A stretch of 64,000 nucleotides of DNA from Ww85 sp963745765 (GTDB lineage Bacteria > Desulfobacterota > Desulfobulbia > Desulfobulbales > Desulfocapsaceae): NCBI GenBank assembly GCA_963745765.1, contig CAVUYQ010000036.1:1-64000 (forward strand). Direction: 5' to 3'. Position 1 is the first letter of the stretch; the number at the start of each line of letters is the position of its first letter. Shown piece after piece: positions 41,142-49,392 of the stretch. The translations under genes were made by a program, and so were the position numbers. The notes beneath the pieces are model-generated. The model saw nothing but the letters and a program-made list of their open reading frames with translations. It ran no database searches and was not told the origin of the DNA.

Positions 41142-41733
41142 GAGAATACTGTGGCTCGCAGGAATGGTGCTACTGGTAACGATTTTAAGTGCTTGTCACC
41201 TGGAGCAGGGCAAACTTTTTTTCGATAAGGTGGGACTTGACCCCATCACCGTCTATAATATGGCCCCGCTCGAAAGAACGGTATATTGTCTCGCTGAGAT
41301 AAAGGAAGATGTCGGCCCTGCTTTCGAAATCATGCACGCGAAAGCATTGGCGGAGGTGAGGAATGATCCGGAACAGGCCGACTGGAGCGAGCTCGTCTGT
41401 CTGTCTCTATCCGGAGAAGCGAGTCCTTGGCAGCTGGAGCAAACGGTTGACACTTTGGACAGGGTCCTTGCCCTGCAGTCGAAGCAGCATAACTCTCTCG
41501 GTGGATTTCAACGAATATTGCAGGTACGGCTTAATCTCTATGAGCAGATCGAAAAGCAAAGCCTGCAGATCGAACAGCTCAGGAAGGAGCAGGCAAAACA
41601 GATCGCGGATGCCGATCGTGCTGCAAAAAGGCATGAACAGCTCACCAATGAGCTGCAAAACAGAATAAACGAGCTTGAGCAACAGGTACGGAAATTGAAA
41701 GAAGTTGAGCTGTTGCTGCATCCCAAATCATAG
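41131..41733 (+). CDS. QseG/YfhG-like outer-membrane lipoprotein
   Basis: A 200-residue protein from the ATG at 41131, overlapping the kinase end. The signal peptide KHKRILWLAGMVLLVTILSAC ends in the lipobox LSAC, so it is lipid-anchored. A helical middle and a long coiled coil (about 145-195, LRKEQAKQIADADRAAKRHEQ) follow. Its place between a GlrK/QseE-like kinase and a GlrR/QseF-like regulator matches qseG/yfhG, whose product activates the kinase in enterobacteria. Similarity in sequence is weak, so the call rests mainly on context. Confidence 0.65.
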   Translation: MKHKRILWLAGMVLLVTILSACHLEQGKLFFDKVGLDPITVYNMAPLERTVYCLAEIKEDVGPAFEIMHAKALAEVRNDPEQADWSELVCLSLSGEASPWQLEQTVDTLDRVLALQSKQHNSLGGFQRILQVRLNLYEQIEKQSLQIEQLRKEQAKQIADADRAAKRHEQLTNELQNRINELEQQVRKLKEVELLLHPKS

Positions 41734-41767
41734 AAGCTCGGCAGCCGAACATGAACAGTGGAGACGT

Positions 41768-43111
41768 ATGATAAAGCCTACCATTCTACTTGTCGATGAT
41801 GAAGAAGATTTGCGCAGTCTCTGGACGCTCCGTCTGGAGAGTGCCGGTTATGCAGTGGTTACAGCCGGCAGTGGTGAGGAGGCCATGGCGGCATTCGCGG
41901 CCTCCAGGCCCCAGCTCGTTATTACTGATCTGCGCATGGAACAGATGGATGGCTTGGCTCTTTATGAGGCAATACGTAAAATCAACACTTCCATTCCGGT
42001 GCTCATTATTACCGCACACGGATCCATACCGGAGGCAGTGGAGGCGACAAAACGCGGTGTTTTTTCTTTTCTCACCAAGCCGATTGATGGGCGGCTGCTC
42101 CTGCAGGAGATTCAAACTGCTCTGAAGGTATCCTCCTCTCTAACCGGCGGTGATCAGGACAGTGGCGAATGGAGAAAGGACATCGTCTCATGCAGTGCTG
42201 CAATGGAACAGGTTCTTGATAAGATACGACTGGTTGCCCGCAGCAGTTCAAGTGTGCTCATCAGGGGACAGAGCGGAACCGGCAAGGAGCTCCTCGCCAA
42301 AGCCTTATACCGGGCAAGTGACAGGGCCGAAAAAGCTTTTGTTCCGGTAAATTGCAGTGCCATACCGGAAGCTTTGCTTGAATCTGAACTCTTCGGACAT
42401 GCCAAGGGATCGTTTACCGGCGCTGAACGAGCCTATGAAGGGCTATTCAGAACGGCAGATAAAGGGATACTCTTTCTTGATGAAATAGGGGATATGCCTT
42501 TGAGTCTGCAGGTGAAAATACTCAGGGTATTGCAGGAAAAACAAGTGCGGCCGGTAGGCGATACGCAGACCATTTCGGTGGATGTTCGCATTATTTCCGC
42601 CACCCACCAAAATCTTGAAGAGCGGGTAGAGGCAAAAGAATTCAGGGAGGATCTCTATTATCGTCTCAATGTTGTGACAATTGAAATCCCGCCCCTCAAG
42701 GATCGAAGGGAGGATATCCCGTCTCTTGTCGAGCATTTTCTTAAACTTTTCAATATACAGAATGAAAGGAAAATAGTCGGCTTTTCTGCAGAGGCAATGA
42801 ATGTCCTGCTGGAGGCTCCGTGGCCGGGAAACATAAGGCAATTGCAGAATGTTGTCGAACAGGCTGCGGCCCTATCGAGCACGGATCTGATTCCGGTGAA
42901 TCTGATCTCTTCCGCACTGACAGAAGAAAACGTAAAAATTCCGACCTTTGATGAGGCACGTTTTGAGTTCGGCCAGCGCTATCTCGTCCGACTACTGCAG
43001 ATGACAGGCGGTAATGTCGCACAGGCCGCCCGTATTGCAGAAAGGAACAGGACCGATTTCTATAAGATCCTGCAACGTCATCACATCTCACCCGCCCTGT
43101 TCAAAAATTAA
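41768..43111 (+). CDS. Sigma-54-dependent response regulator (QseF/GlrR-like)
   Basis: A 447-residue NtrC-family activator from the ATG at 41768. The receiver domain has LVDDEEDLR, ITDLRMEQMDG with the phospho-Asp, and TAHG and TKPID. The AAA+ domain has Walker A GQSGTGKEL, the sigma-54 contact loop GSFTGA (GAFTGA variant), and Walker B GILFLDEIGDMP. The C-terminal Fis-like HTH is GNVAQAARIAERNRTDFYKIL. Intact throughout. A TGTC-N10-GACA site and a -24/-12 promoter follow directly, so the next gene is a probable target. Confidence 0.92.
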   Translation: MIKPTILLVDDEEDLRSLWTLRLESAGYAVVTAGSGEEAMAAFAASRPQLVITDLRMEQMDGLALYEAIRKINTSIPVLIITAHGSIPEAVEATKRGVFSFLTKPIDGRLLLQEIQTALKVSSSLTGGDQDSGEWRKDIVSCSAAMEQVLDKIRLVARSSSSVLIRGQSGTGKELLAKALYRASDRAEKAFVPVNCSAIPEALLESELFGHAKGSFTGAERAYEGLFRTADKGILFLDEIGDMPLSLQVKILRVLQEKQVRPVGDTQTISVDVRIISATHQNLEERVEAKEFREDLYYRLNVVTIEIPPLKDRREDIPSLVEHFLKLFNIQNERKIVGFSAEAMNVLLEAPWPGNIRQLQNVVEQAAALSSTDLIPVNLISSALTEENVKIPTFDEARFEFGQRYLVRLLQMTGGNVAQAARIAERNRTDFYKILQRHHISPALFKN

Positions 43112-43150
43112 CCATTTCTATCCCGTATCCCTTCCGCATCTATACAGCTT

Positions 43151-43168
43151 TGTCGCATGAGAGCGACA
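43151..43168. promoter_or_regulatory. TGTC-N10-GACA palindrome, candidate GlrR/QseF-type binding site
   Basis: TGTC GCATGAGAGC GACA is an exact fit to the TGTC-N10-GACA element known for GlrR upstream of E. coli glmY. It lies 40 bases after the activator gene and about 230 bases before the -24 element, a normal enhancer distance for sigma-54 activators. Confidence 0.6.
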
Positions 43169-43228
43169 CTAAAAGGTGTGAAACAGGCCAGCAAACAAAA
43201 ATTAAACGAAGGTACAGTAAGATGGTTG

Positions 43229-43246
43229 CGTCTCCAAATAAAGACA
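43229..43246. promoter_or_regulatory. Second, weaker activator-type half-palindrome
   Basis: CGTC TCCAAATAAA GACA matches the same element at 7 of 8 fixed bases. It is 78 bases downstream of the first site, close to a whole number of helical turns. Alone it would be weak evidence. Confidence 0.4.
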
Positions 43247-43384
43247 GGGGCGAACAAGATTACTCCAGCCAGTCGTTTTATGCTCTTTTCTGGCCATTCT
43301 TCGGGGCGGCTTGAACGTTTCGGGAGGGATGGCGGATGTTTAAAAAGTGAAATATATTAGCATGATGTCGGCATCATTGGTGAA

Positions 43385-43400
43385 TGGCATTAATTATGCA
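43385..43400 (+). promoter_or_regulatory. Sigma-54 (-24/-12) promoter
   Basis: TGGCATTAATTATGCA matches the consensus TGGCAC-N5-TTGCW at the invariant GG and GC with exact 10-base separation; only positions 6, 7 and 12 differ. It sits 41 bases before the ATG of the 67-residue protein, giving a start site near 43412. Confidence 0.7.
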
Positions 43401-43440
43401 TGATAGCGGTAAGCCATTTCATAAACCGGAGGTGCTTGTT

Positions 43441-43644
43441 ATGATACAATATCGAACGATGAACGGATTAGTCAGGATGCCCCGGGGCAATCATCAGTTG
43501 CTCAATCAGTTTATCATCCCGGTCCTTATCAGTTTCATGAGTATCGCTGTTTTCCTCTATCTCTCCTACGTTATCATCGAGGGTTATTCCATCGTACAAC
43601 TGATGAAGACCGGAGGAGATGTCTCAATTGTTGAGTCTTCTTAA
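43441..43644 (+). CDS. Small single-pass membrane protein under a sigma-54 promoter
   Basis: A 67-residue protein from the ATG at 43441, with GGAGGT six to seven bases upstream. Upstream in-frame ATGs lack a ribosome site or lie within the promoter. Residues about 23-47 form one hydrophobic helix (IIPVLISFMSIAVFLYLSYVII). The N-terminus is polar and basic, the C-terminus short. No family recognised. The promoter and the adjacent activator gene suggest it is the output of the kinase-lipoprotein-regulator locus. It converges on folE2 with a short stop overlap. Confidence 0.65.
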   Translation: MIQYRTMNGLVRMPRGNHQLLNQFIIPVLISFMSIAVFLYLSYVIIEGYSIVQLMKTGGDVSIVESS

Positions 43645-44411
43645 AGACTGTCGGGAACTGGTGAGATTGTTTCGGATCTGATATCGCCGCTATCAACATA
43701 GGCATAGGCACTGTGCTTGTGGATTGATTCAAAACTTTCCACGCCGACAGAGAACCAGGTAATACGTGGATGCTCAAGCGCATGAATGGCAACCTTACGC
43801 ACGACATCTTCAACGAACATTGGGTTTTTGAAGGCAGTTTCCGTGACGAATTTTTCGTCAGGACGCTTCAGAAGAGCAAACAATTCACATGAACCGCACT
43901 TTTCTACCAGTTCGATAAGATCTTCAGCCCATATCATTTTCCTGAACCGTGCACTTAAGGTTACTTCCGCCCGCTGATTGTGTGCACCCACCTCGCTTAT
44001 TTCCTTGGAGCATGGACAGAGGGTCGTAACCGGCACCTTGACGGTGAGCAGGAAGCCTTCATTCTCGCCAACCCCGCCACTGAATATACAACTATATTCC
44101 ATCAGGCTGGGGGTGCCTGATACCGGCGCTTCTTTTTCCAGGTAATAGGGAAAGCTCATCTCAATACGGGCGCTCTTGGACTTGAAATACTCCTGTATTT
44201 CCGCGAGCAAGTCTGAAAACACCGAGACGCTGATCCGGTCGATATAGTTGTTGAGAATGGCAGTAAAAGCGGCAATACAGTTTACCTGCATGACGGTTGG
44301 GGTTTGCACCTGAAGGCTTATGGATGCAATAGTATTCTGGATTTCTCCGTTTTTTTGCAATACCTTGATCGGGAGTTTTATGCTGTTGACGCCGGCGCTT
44401 TGTATGGACAT
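43641..44411 (-). CDS. folE2: GTP cyclohydrolase FolE2
   Basis: FolE2 (GCYH-IB) converts GTP to 7,8-dihydroneopterin triphosphate for folate or queuosine synthesis, using a metal other than obligatory zinc. The 256-residue protein has the T-fold pattern and the signature VTTLCPCSKEIS with the metal-binding Cys, followed by GAHNQRAEV. Length is normal. No classic FolE is visible in the window. Confidence 0.93.
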   Translation of the reverse strand: MSIQSAGVNSIKLPIKVLQKNGEIQNTIASISLQVQTPTVMQVNCIAAFTAILNNYIDRISVSVFSDLLAEIQEYFKSKSARIEMSFPYYLEKEAPVSGTPSLMEYSCIFSGGVGENEGFLLTVKVPVTTLCPCSKEISEVGAHNQRAEVTLSARFRKMIWAEDLIELVEKCGSCELFALLKRPDEKFVTETAFKNPMFVEDVVRKVAIHALEHPRITWFSVGVESFESIHKHSAYAYVDSGDIRSETISPVPDSL

Positions 44412-44673
44412 GTTGATTATTGGATTGCTCTTTATCTACAAATGTATAACTCCGCTCTGAAACAGTTTCCCGGGTACCTGTTCCCCGCCTGACGTAAGAC
44501 CCTTACGAGGATTGCTCCCAAGTTGTTCTGTTCAGTCCCGCATTGAAGGTAATACTATTTTGTTCGTGCTTCCACCACTATAATCGTTTTTGCATGATTT
44601 AAGCGTTTATTCGGTGTAACCTGTTATACCATAGAAAAAATTGAATACGAATCCTTCCAGGATCATCACATCA
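44412..44673. other. Divergent region folE2/hslR with a strong small hairpin
   Basis: This holds a perfect stem CGTAAG-ACC-CTTACG at 44493-44507, flanked by other self-complementary blocks (GGTACCTGTTCC near 44473, GTTCTGTTCAGTCC near 44535). It may be a leader or a small RNA. I could not match it to a known riboswitch. Confidence 0.3.
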
Positions 44674-45066
44674 ATGCCAGAAGCAGCAACAAAAATCCGC
44701 CTTGACAAATGGCTTTGGGCGGCTCGTTTTTTCAAGACAAGATCATTGGCTACCCAGGCGGTACAGGGCGGGAAAGTGCACCTCGGCGGTATGCGCATAA
44801 AACCATCGCGAGAGGTCAATGTCGGCGATGTGTTAAGCATACATAAAGATGAACTTGTTTTTGGGGTGACGGTAGTGGCCATTTCCGCCTACCGTAGACC
44901 AGCTTCAGAGGCACGGCTACTCTACGAGGAGACAGAGGAAAGCTTGAAGGATCGTGAAGAGAAGATGGCAATGAAAAAACTGATACGCGTCCCGGGATCG
45001 TCGCCGAGTAAACGGCCGGGGAAACGTGATCGCCGAAAAATACGTGAATTTATACGCAAAGATTAA
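44674..45066 (+). CDS. hslR: S4-domain RNA-binding protein, Hsp15/HslR type
   Basis: A 130-residue protein from the ATG at 44674; a TTG at 44641 is less likely. The S4 domain reads RLDKWLWAARFFKTRSLATQAVQGGKVHLGG, the near-exact Hsp15 signature. The C-terminal half is very basic (SKRPGKRDRRKIREFIRK). E. coli Hsp15 binds 50S subunits carrying stalled nascent chains. It lies 27 bases before purH. Confidence 0.85.
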   Translation: MPEAATKIRLDKWLWAARFFKTRSLATQAVQGGKVHLGGMRIKPSREVNVGDVLSIHKDELVFGVTVVAISAYRRPASEARLLYEETEESLKDREEKMAMKKLIRVPGSSPSKRPGKRDRRKIREFIRKD

Positions 45067-45093
45067 AGGTGGCCTAAAGGTGGAGACGGAATC

Positions 45094-45723
45094 ATGAAAA
45101 GGGTGGAGCGGGCACTGATCAGTCTTACTGACAAATCAGGCATAGAGACATTTGCCGGCGAACTTGCAGCGATGGGCATTGAAATCCTGTCTACCGGTGG
45201 AACTGCAAAAAAGATAAGGGAAGCCGGACTTACCGTGGTGGATGTCTCTGATTTTACGGGTTTTCCGGAAATGCTGGATGGACGGGTAAAGACACTGCAT
45301 CCCAAGGTGCATGGTGGAATTCTTTACCAGCGTAACAATGAAGAACATGTCAGGCAGTGCCGGGCATACGGGCTGCAGCAGATTGATCTGGTGGCCGTAA
45401 ACCTTTATGCCTTCGAAAAAACAGTGGCGAGGTCGGACTGTGGTGTTCAGGAAGCGATAGAAAATATCGATATCGGTGGACCGACACTTCTTCGGGCTTC
45501 TGCCAAAAATTTCGAGGATGTCACCGTGATTGTCGATCCGCTGGATTATGAACTGGTTCTGAAGGAAATAAAATATCAGGGTAATACCACACTAAAAACA
45601 AGATTCTATCTGGCAAAAAAGGTCTTTGCGCTGACTGCCCGGTATGATGCTGCCATTTCAGACTGGTTGGAGAAAGTGGACGTAGAGACAAACAGCTACC
45701 TAAATGGAGTCTATGCATGCTGA
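45094..45723 (+). CDS. purH: Stand-alone IMP cyclohydrolase (PurH N-terminal domain only)
   Basis: A 209-residue protein corresponding only to the cyclohydrolase (MGS-fold) domain of PurH, which closes FAICAR to IMP. Motifs are [36 protein letters not shown] [14 protein letters not shown] and [14 protein letters not shown]. The AICAR formyltransferase half is absent, and no frameshift at the end explains it: the stop is followed at once by the overlapping next gene. The formyl step must be done by a protein encoded elsewhere. Confidence 0.88.
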   Translation: MKRVERALISLTDKSGIETFAGELAAMGIEILSTGGTAKKIREAGLTVVDVSDFTGFPEMLDGRVKTLHPKVHGGILYQRNNEEHVRQCRAYGLQQIDLVAVNLYAFEKTVARSDCGVQEAIENIDIGGPTLLRASAKNFEDVTVIVDPLDYELVLKEIKYQGNTTLKTRFYLAKKVFALTARYDAAISDWLEKVDVETNSYLNGVYAC

Positions 45724-46295
45724 AAATGGCGGTGCTCTTGTCCGGAAGTGGCAGAACCCTTGATAATTTTCACGAGCGAATCATCAACGGGAGCCTGAAT
45801 GCAGCGATACAGGTGGTTGTTTCCAATGTCGAGGGTGTTCTCGGTCTTCAGAAGGCGCAAAATTATGGTTATCCTGCCTTTGTTGCCAGAGAAAGCGAGG
45901 CAACCAACGAGATTCTTGCTGATTATGCCATTGATGTCATCTGCCTGGCAGGATACCTGAAGCTGTACACGGCCCCGGAAGCATTGAAACGAAGGGTAAT
46001 CAATATCCATCCGTCACTTATCCCGATCTATTGCGGTGATGGCTTTTATGGTGACAAGGTGCATCGGGCCGTCAAGGAGCGTGGCTGCATGGTGAGCGGC
46101 TGTACGGTGCATTTTGCCAACGAGCTTTATGACGAAGGGCCGATAATACTGCAAAAATGCGTTACCCTTGATTATGATGACAGTATCAAGGATATTGCCG
46201 CCAAGGTATTCGCGGCTGAATGTGAGGCCTTCCCTGAAGCACTGAACCGGGTTGACGAGAAAGGGATCGATTTTTTCTGGGACAGGCTGAAATGA
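45717..46295 (+). CDS. purN: PurN-like phosphoribosylglycinamide formyltransferase
   Basis: A 192-residue formyltransferase-fold protein whose ATG overlaps the purH stop. It has [35 protein letters not shown], the catalytic NIHPSLIP and [19 protein letters not shown]. The segment after the HPSLIP motif ([16 protein letters not shown]) differs from classic PurN, which has a GLHAHRQA-like stretch. Most likely it formylates GAR. With its split purH neighbour, a role on another purine intermediate is possible. Confidence 0.75.
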   Translation: MLKMAVLLSGSGRTLDNFHERIINGSLNAAIQVVVSNVEGVLGLQKAQNYGYPAFVARESEATNEILADYAIDVICLAGYLKLYTAPEALKRRVINIHPSLIPIYCGDGFYGDKVHRAVKERGCMVSGCTVHFANELYDEGPIILQKCVTLDYDDSIKDIAAKVFAAECEAFPEALNRVDEKGIDFFWDRLK

Positions 46296-46521
46296 CGGGA
46301 TGGTTCCTGTCAGAATGTATGGTGATGGCGCTGGACTTGCGTTTGTCACCGTACAATTCAAACGGCTTGCCAGCTGGGCCGGGGTGAAAAAAATGTTATC
46401 GGTTCAGCGTGATTTTACCGGACGTGCGGTGGTCTGTGAGCAGCAGAATGTATCCAGGTTCAACTCAAAAGAGCACGGAGGAGAAGCCCGGGTTGTCAGA
46501 GAAACCCGTTAACCATTTTTT

Positions 46522-48690
46522 ATGGAATTACTCGCCCCGGCAGGGAACGTGGAAAATTTTCACGCTGCTCTGGAGGCCGGTGCCGATTCTGTCTACATTG
46601 GCGCCCCTCAATTAAATGCAAGAAATCTTGCCCGTGATCTCAGTTTTGAAGAGATAACGGGCATGGTCCGGCTGGCTCACGACCGCGGGAAAAAAGTATA
46701 TGTGGCGGTCAACAGTCTTGTCCGTGAGACTGATATTTCCCAACTGCTTAAAACGCTTGCCTATCTTGAGGTAGTTGCTCCCGATGCGCTCATCGTTCAG
46801 GATCTCGGGGTAATCAGTCTGGTAAACAGGTATTTCCCGTCCCTGAAACTGCATGCTTCCACCCTGATGACGGCCCATAATCGTGACAGCCTCGAGTCGC
46901 TGGCTCGTCTCGGCTGCAGCCGGGTGGTTATTGCCCGGGAAATGACCTTGAAAGAACTTTCTTCACTAGCCTCAGCTACTGATGTTGAAATAGAAATCTT
47001 TGTGCATGGGGCCATGTGTTTTTCTTATTCGGGTCTCTGCATGTTTTCTTCCTATTTCGGCGGGAAAAGCGGATTACGGGGCAATTGTGTGCAGCCGTGC
47101 AGAAGAAAATTTGCACCGTCGGTCGGGAAGGGCAAATCGGGATATATCTTTTCCATGAACGATCTCAACGCTCTTGCTATGATACCTGAATTACATCGCA
47201 TTGGTATCAGCTCTCTAAAAATAGAAGGACGCTTGCGCTCGGCCAACTATGTCGAAAATGTGGTCGGTGCCTACCGCCTGATGCTGGATGCTGATGAAGG
47301 AGATCAGCAGCGGGTCTTACGGGAAGCCTCCATCATGATAGAGATGGCCATGGGCAGAAAGACATCCTCCGGCTATTTTCTCACTCCCCAGCCAAAAGAC
47401 GCGATAGTGCAACATCATTCCGGCAATATCGGCACCTATCTTGGAAGAATTGAGTCGATCGAAGATCGCGGTGACGGCCGCTTCGCTCTCATCAGGCTCA
47501 AGGAGCCGTGTGAAGTCGGAGAGCGGTTACGACTTCATTTTGATGCGAGTGGCGAGCGGGAGACGTTTACCCTGGCCGGGCTCATGGCAGGGGATGTGGC
47601 TGTTCAACGTGCTGTCCGTGGTGAGAAGGTGAAATTTTTACTGCCTGCGAGGCTGGCTGCCGATGGTGATTTTTCTGCGATCGAGGTCTACCGGGTGGAT
47701 GTGAAGAAAAAAATGCACTCTCCCCGCAATGATTATCGGCCGCAGAAGCTGACGGAAGCAGAAAATGAGCGGATCAGAAGAAAAATGAAGCGATTGCGCA
47801 GCTTCGGTCTCGGCATTACCGGCAAGGGGGTTGAAAGCGGAGCGGTTAATACGAAACAGAAGAGAAACCAGGGGACCTATACTTCGGAACTATGGCTGCG
47901 CCTGGATTCGCCCCACCTGATTTTCCAGAATTTGGGATTTACTCCGCATCGGTATGTACTCAATCTTCAGAAAAGTTCAATGTCAGATGTCAGTCGCATC
48001 AAGCAATATCTGGGCAGGGAATCGCGATCAGTCATCTGGGCTCTTCCGCCGGTAGTTCATGATGGGGCTCTGCAACAATTAAAAAAGACGCTTAAAACAT
48101 TGATAAAATCTGGATTTCGAAGCTTCCAGATCGCACATCTCAGTCAGGCGGGTATGTTTGCTGGTGAGAAGGTACATCTTTTTGGCGATTATTCGCTTAA
48201 TCTGCTGAACAGCCAGGCCCTCCTTCTGGCCCAGGCCCAGGGACTGCACGGACTGCAATGTTGTATCGAGGTCGACCGGGACTGTCTGGCACAGGCGGTA
48301 TCGGGGTTCCGGCAGACAGAGCAGCCGGCAAAGGCGGGCAGACGGGAACATGCTGCCCTGCTTGGTATGACCGTGTTCGGATCGCCCCCCCTGTTCACCT
48401 CCCGTATTGCCGCAGAGCATTTTTCCTATGGTAGAAGCATTGTAAGTCCGAAAAACGAGGAATTCATCATTGAGAAAAAATCCGGCTATACACAGACGAG
48501 GGCTAAAAAATCGTTTTCGCTTCTGCCATACCGGTATGAACTTGAAGCGATCGGCATTAACTATGTTGTCGTTGATCTCAGCGGCATGAAACCCTCCAGA
48601 AAAGAGTTGCAGGATCTCGGTTACCGGGTCGCAAACAAGGGGAAATTATATCGTCTGCCAACCTTTAATTACCTTGGAACACTTGAATGA
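46522..48690 (+). CDS. Peptidase U32 family protein
   Basis: A 722-residue member of the U32 family. Members include collagenase-like proteases and RNA-hydroxylating enzymes such as RlhA and TrhP. The N-terminal TIM-barrel has MELLAPAGNVENFHAALEAG and YIGAPQLNAR. The signature EIFVHGAMCFSYSGLCMFSSY is followed by RGNCVQPCRRKF, and its cysteines probably bind an Fe-S cluster. The C-terminal 300 residues contain a second domain as in RlhA-length proteins. I favour an RNA-modifying role over proteolysis. Confidence 0.82.
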   Translation: MELLAPAGNVENFHAALEAGADSVYIGAPQLNARNLARDLSFEEITGMVRLAHDRGKKVYVAVNSLVRETDISQLLKTLAYLEVVAPDALIVQDLGVISLVNRYFPSLKLHASTLMTAHNRDSLESLARLGCSRVVIAREMTLKELSSLASATDVEIEIFVHGAMCFSYSGLCMFSSYFGGKSGLRGNCVQPCRRKFAPSVGKGKSGYIFSMNDLNALAMIPELHRIGISSLKIEGRLRSANYVENVVGAYRLMLDADEGDQQRVLREASIMIEMAMGRKTSSGYFLTPQPKDAIVQHHSGNIGTYLGRIESIEDRGDGRFALIRLKEPCEVGERLRLHFDASGERETFTLAGLMAGDVAVQRAVRGEKVKFLLPARLAADGDFSAIEVYRVDVKKKMHSPRNDYRPQKLTEAENERIRRKMKRLRSFGLGITGKGVESGAVNTKQKRNQGTYTSELWLRLDSPHLIFQNLGFTPHRYVLNLQKSSMSDVSRIKQYLGRESRSVIWALPPVVHDGALQQLKKTLKTLIKSGFRSFQIAHLSQAGMFAGEKVHLFGDYSLNLLNSQALLLAQAQGLHGLQCCIEVDRDCLAQAVSGFRQTEQPAKAGRREHAALLGMTVFGSPPLFTSRIAAEHFSYGRSIVSPKNEEFIIEKKSGYTQTRAKKSFSLLPYRYELEAIGINYVVVDLSGMKPSRKELQDLGYRVANKGKLYRLPTFNYLGTLE

Positions 48691-48809
48691 CCACACCTGG
48701 TAACGGTCGTACGTCGATCTTTTTTAGGCTTGACCTGAGAAAGGCAAGAAGACAATGATGTATTGTTTGTCCGCGAAGCTGGAAAAAAAGATAAACACTG
48801 TTATTTGTA

Positions 48810-48838
48810 TTGACTAAAAAGAGCTATTGCATTAAAGG
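48810..48838 (+). promoter_or_regulatory. Possible promoter of rpsT
   Basis: TTGACT is followed after 17 bases by TAAAGG, about 115 bases before the rpsT start. The -35 is good and the -10 poor. Confidence 0.35.
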
Positions 48839-48953
48839 TTACAGTCTTTTGTCCCTTCAATTTCAAGGCACCAAGAACAAAGATACTAACAAAAACAAGT
48901 AAACCGTATAGACGGTTTGTATGAGTTGATGTCCAAACAGGAGGAAGTAATTC

Positions 48954-49226
48954 GTGGCTAATCACAAATCAGCTGAGAAAAGGAATCGTCAGTCCCAGAT
49001 CCGTCGTATGCGTAATCGCATCAACCGTTCAAAGATGAAGACGGTAGTCAAGTCCCTGAACAGTGCGATCGAGTCAGGTTCTGTTGAAGAGGCGAAAAGT
49101 GCATTAACGGCTGCGGTGCCGGTGATTGCCAAAACCGCCTCCAGGGGAACGATCCACAAGAAGAATGCATCCCGGAAAATTTCACGGCTCACCAGAAAGG
49201 TCAATGCCATGGAGGCAAATACCTGA
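48954..49226 (+). CDS. rpsT: 30S ribosomal protein S20
   Basis: S20 binds 16S rRNA early in 30S assembly. The 90-residue protein starts at a GTG with an AGGAGG site (48940s). It shows ANHKSAEKRNRQSQIRRMRN and the Thr/Ser-rich GTIHKKNASRKISRL segment. Monocistronic, with its own terminator. Confidence 0.97.
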   Translation: MANHKSAEKRNRQSQIRRMRNRINRSKMKTVVKSLNSAIESGSVEEAKSALTAAVPVIAKTASRGTIHKKNASRKISRLTRKVNAMEANT

Positions 49227-49274
49227 TTCGAAGTAAGCTGGATTTATACTGACGCAGCGGGTGCGACCAGATTG

Positions 49275-49316
49275 AAAAGCCGCCGGATCTTAAATGATTC
49301 GGTGGCTTTTTTTTTG
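49275..49316 (+). terminator. Rho-independent terminator after rpsT
   Basis: A stem AAAGCCGCCGGATC / GATTCGGTGGCTTT with a short TTAAAT loop runs into nine T residues. Confidence 0.88.
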
Positions 49317-49392
49317 TCTTACTTCTGAAGAAATGTGTTATCTTCCACTCTTTCATCATGATCTCTGTTAGTTACTACCTGGAAAAAGGAAA

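Larger units (their letters stand above)
43112..43440 (+). other. Regulatory intergenic region upstream of the small membrane protein
   Basis: About 330 bases with two candidate activator sites and a sigma-54 promoter, listed separately. A 67-residue frame in this stretch overlaps the first activator site, has no good ribosome site and is rejected as a gene. Confidence 0.6.

Noticed and set aside
43157..43360. A 67-residue plus-strand frame in the regulatory region
   Set aside because: Overlaps the TGTC-N10-GACA site, lacks a ribosome site and has no recognisable protein pattern.
46300..46512. A 70-residue frame between purN and the U32 gene
   Set aside because: No good ribosome site and no similarity; composition looks like spacer DNA.
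49317..49392. Possible trp attenuator before trpE
   Set aside because: Only 76 bases after the rpsT terminator, with no leader peptide containing Trp codons and no second terminator stem.
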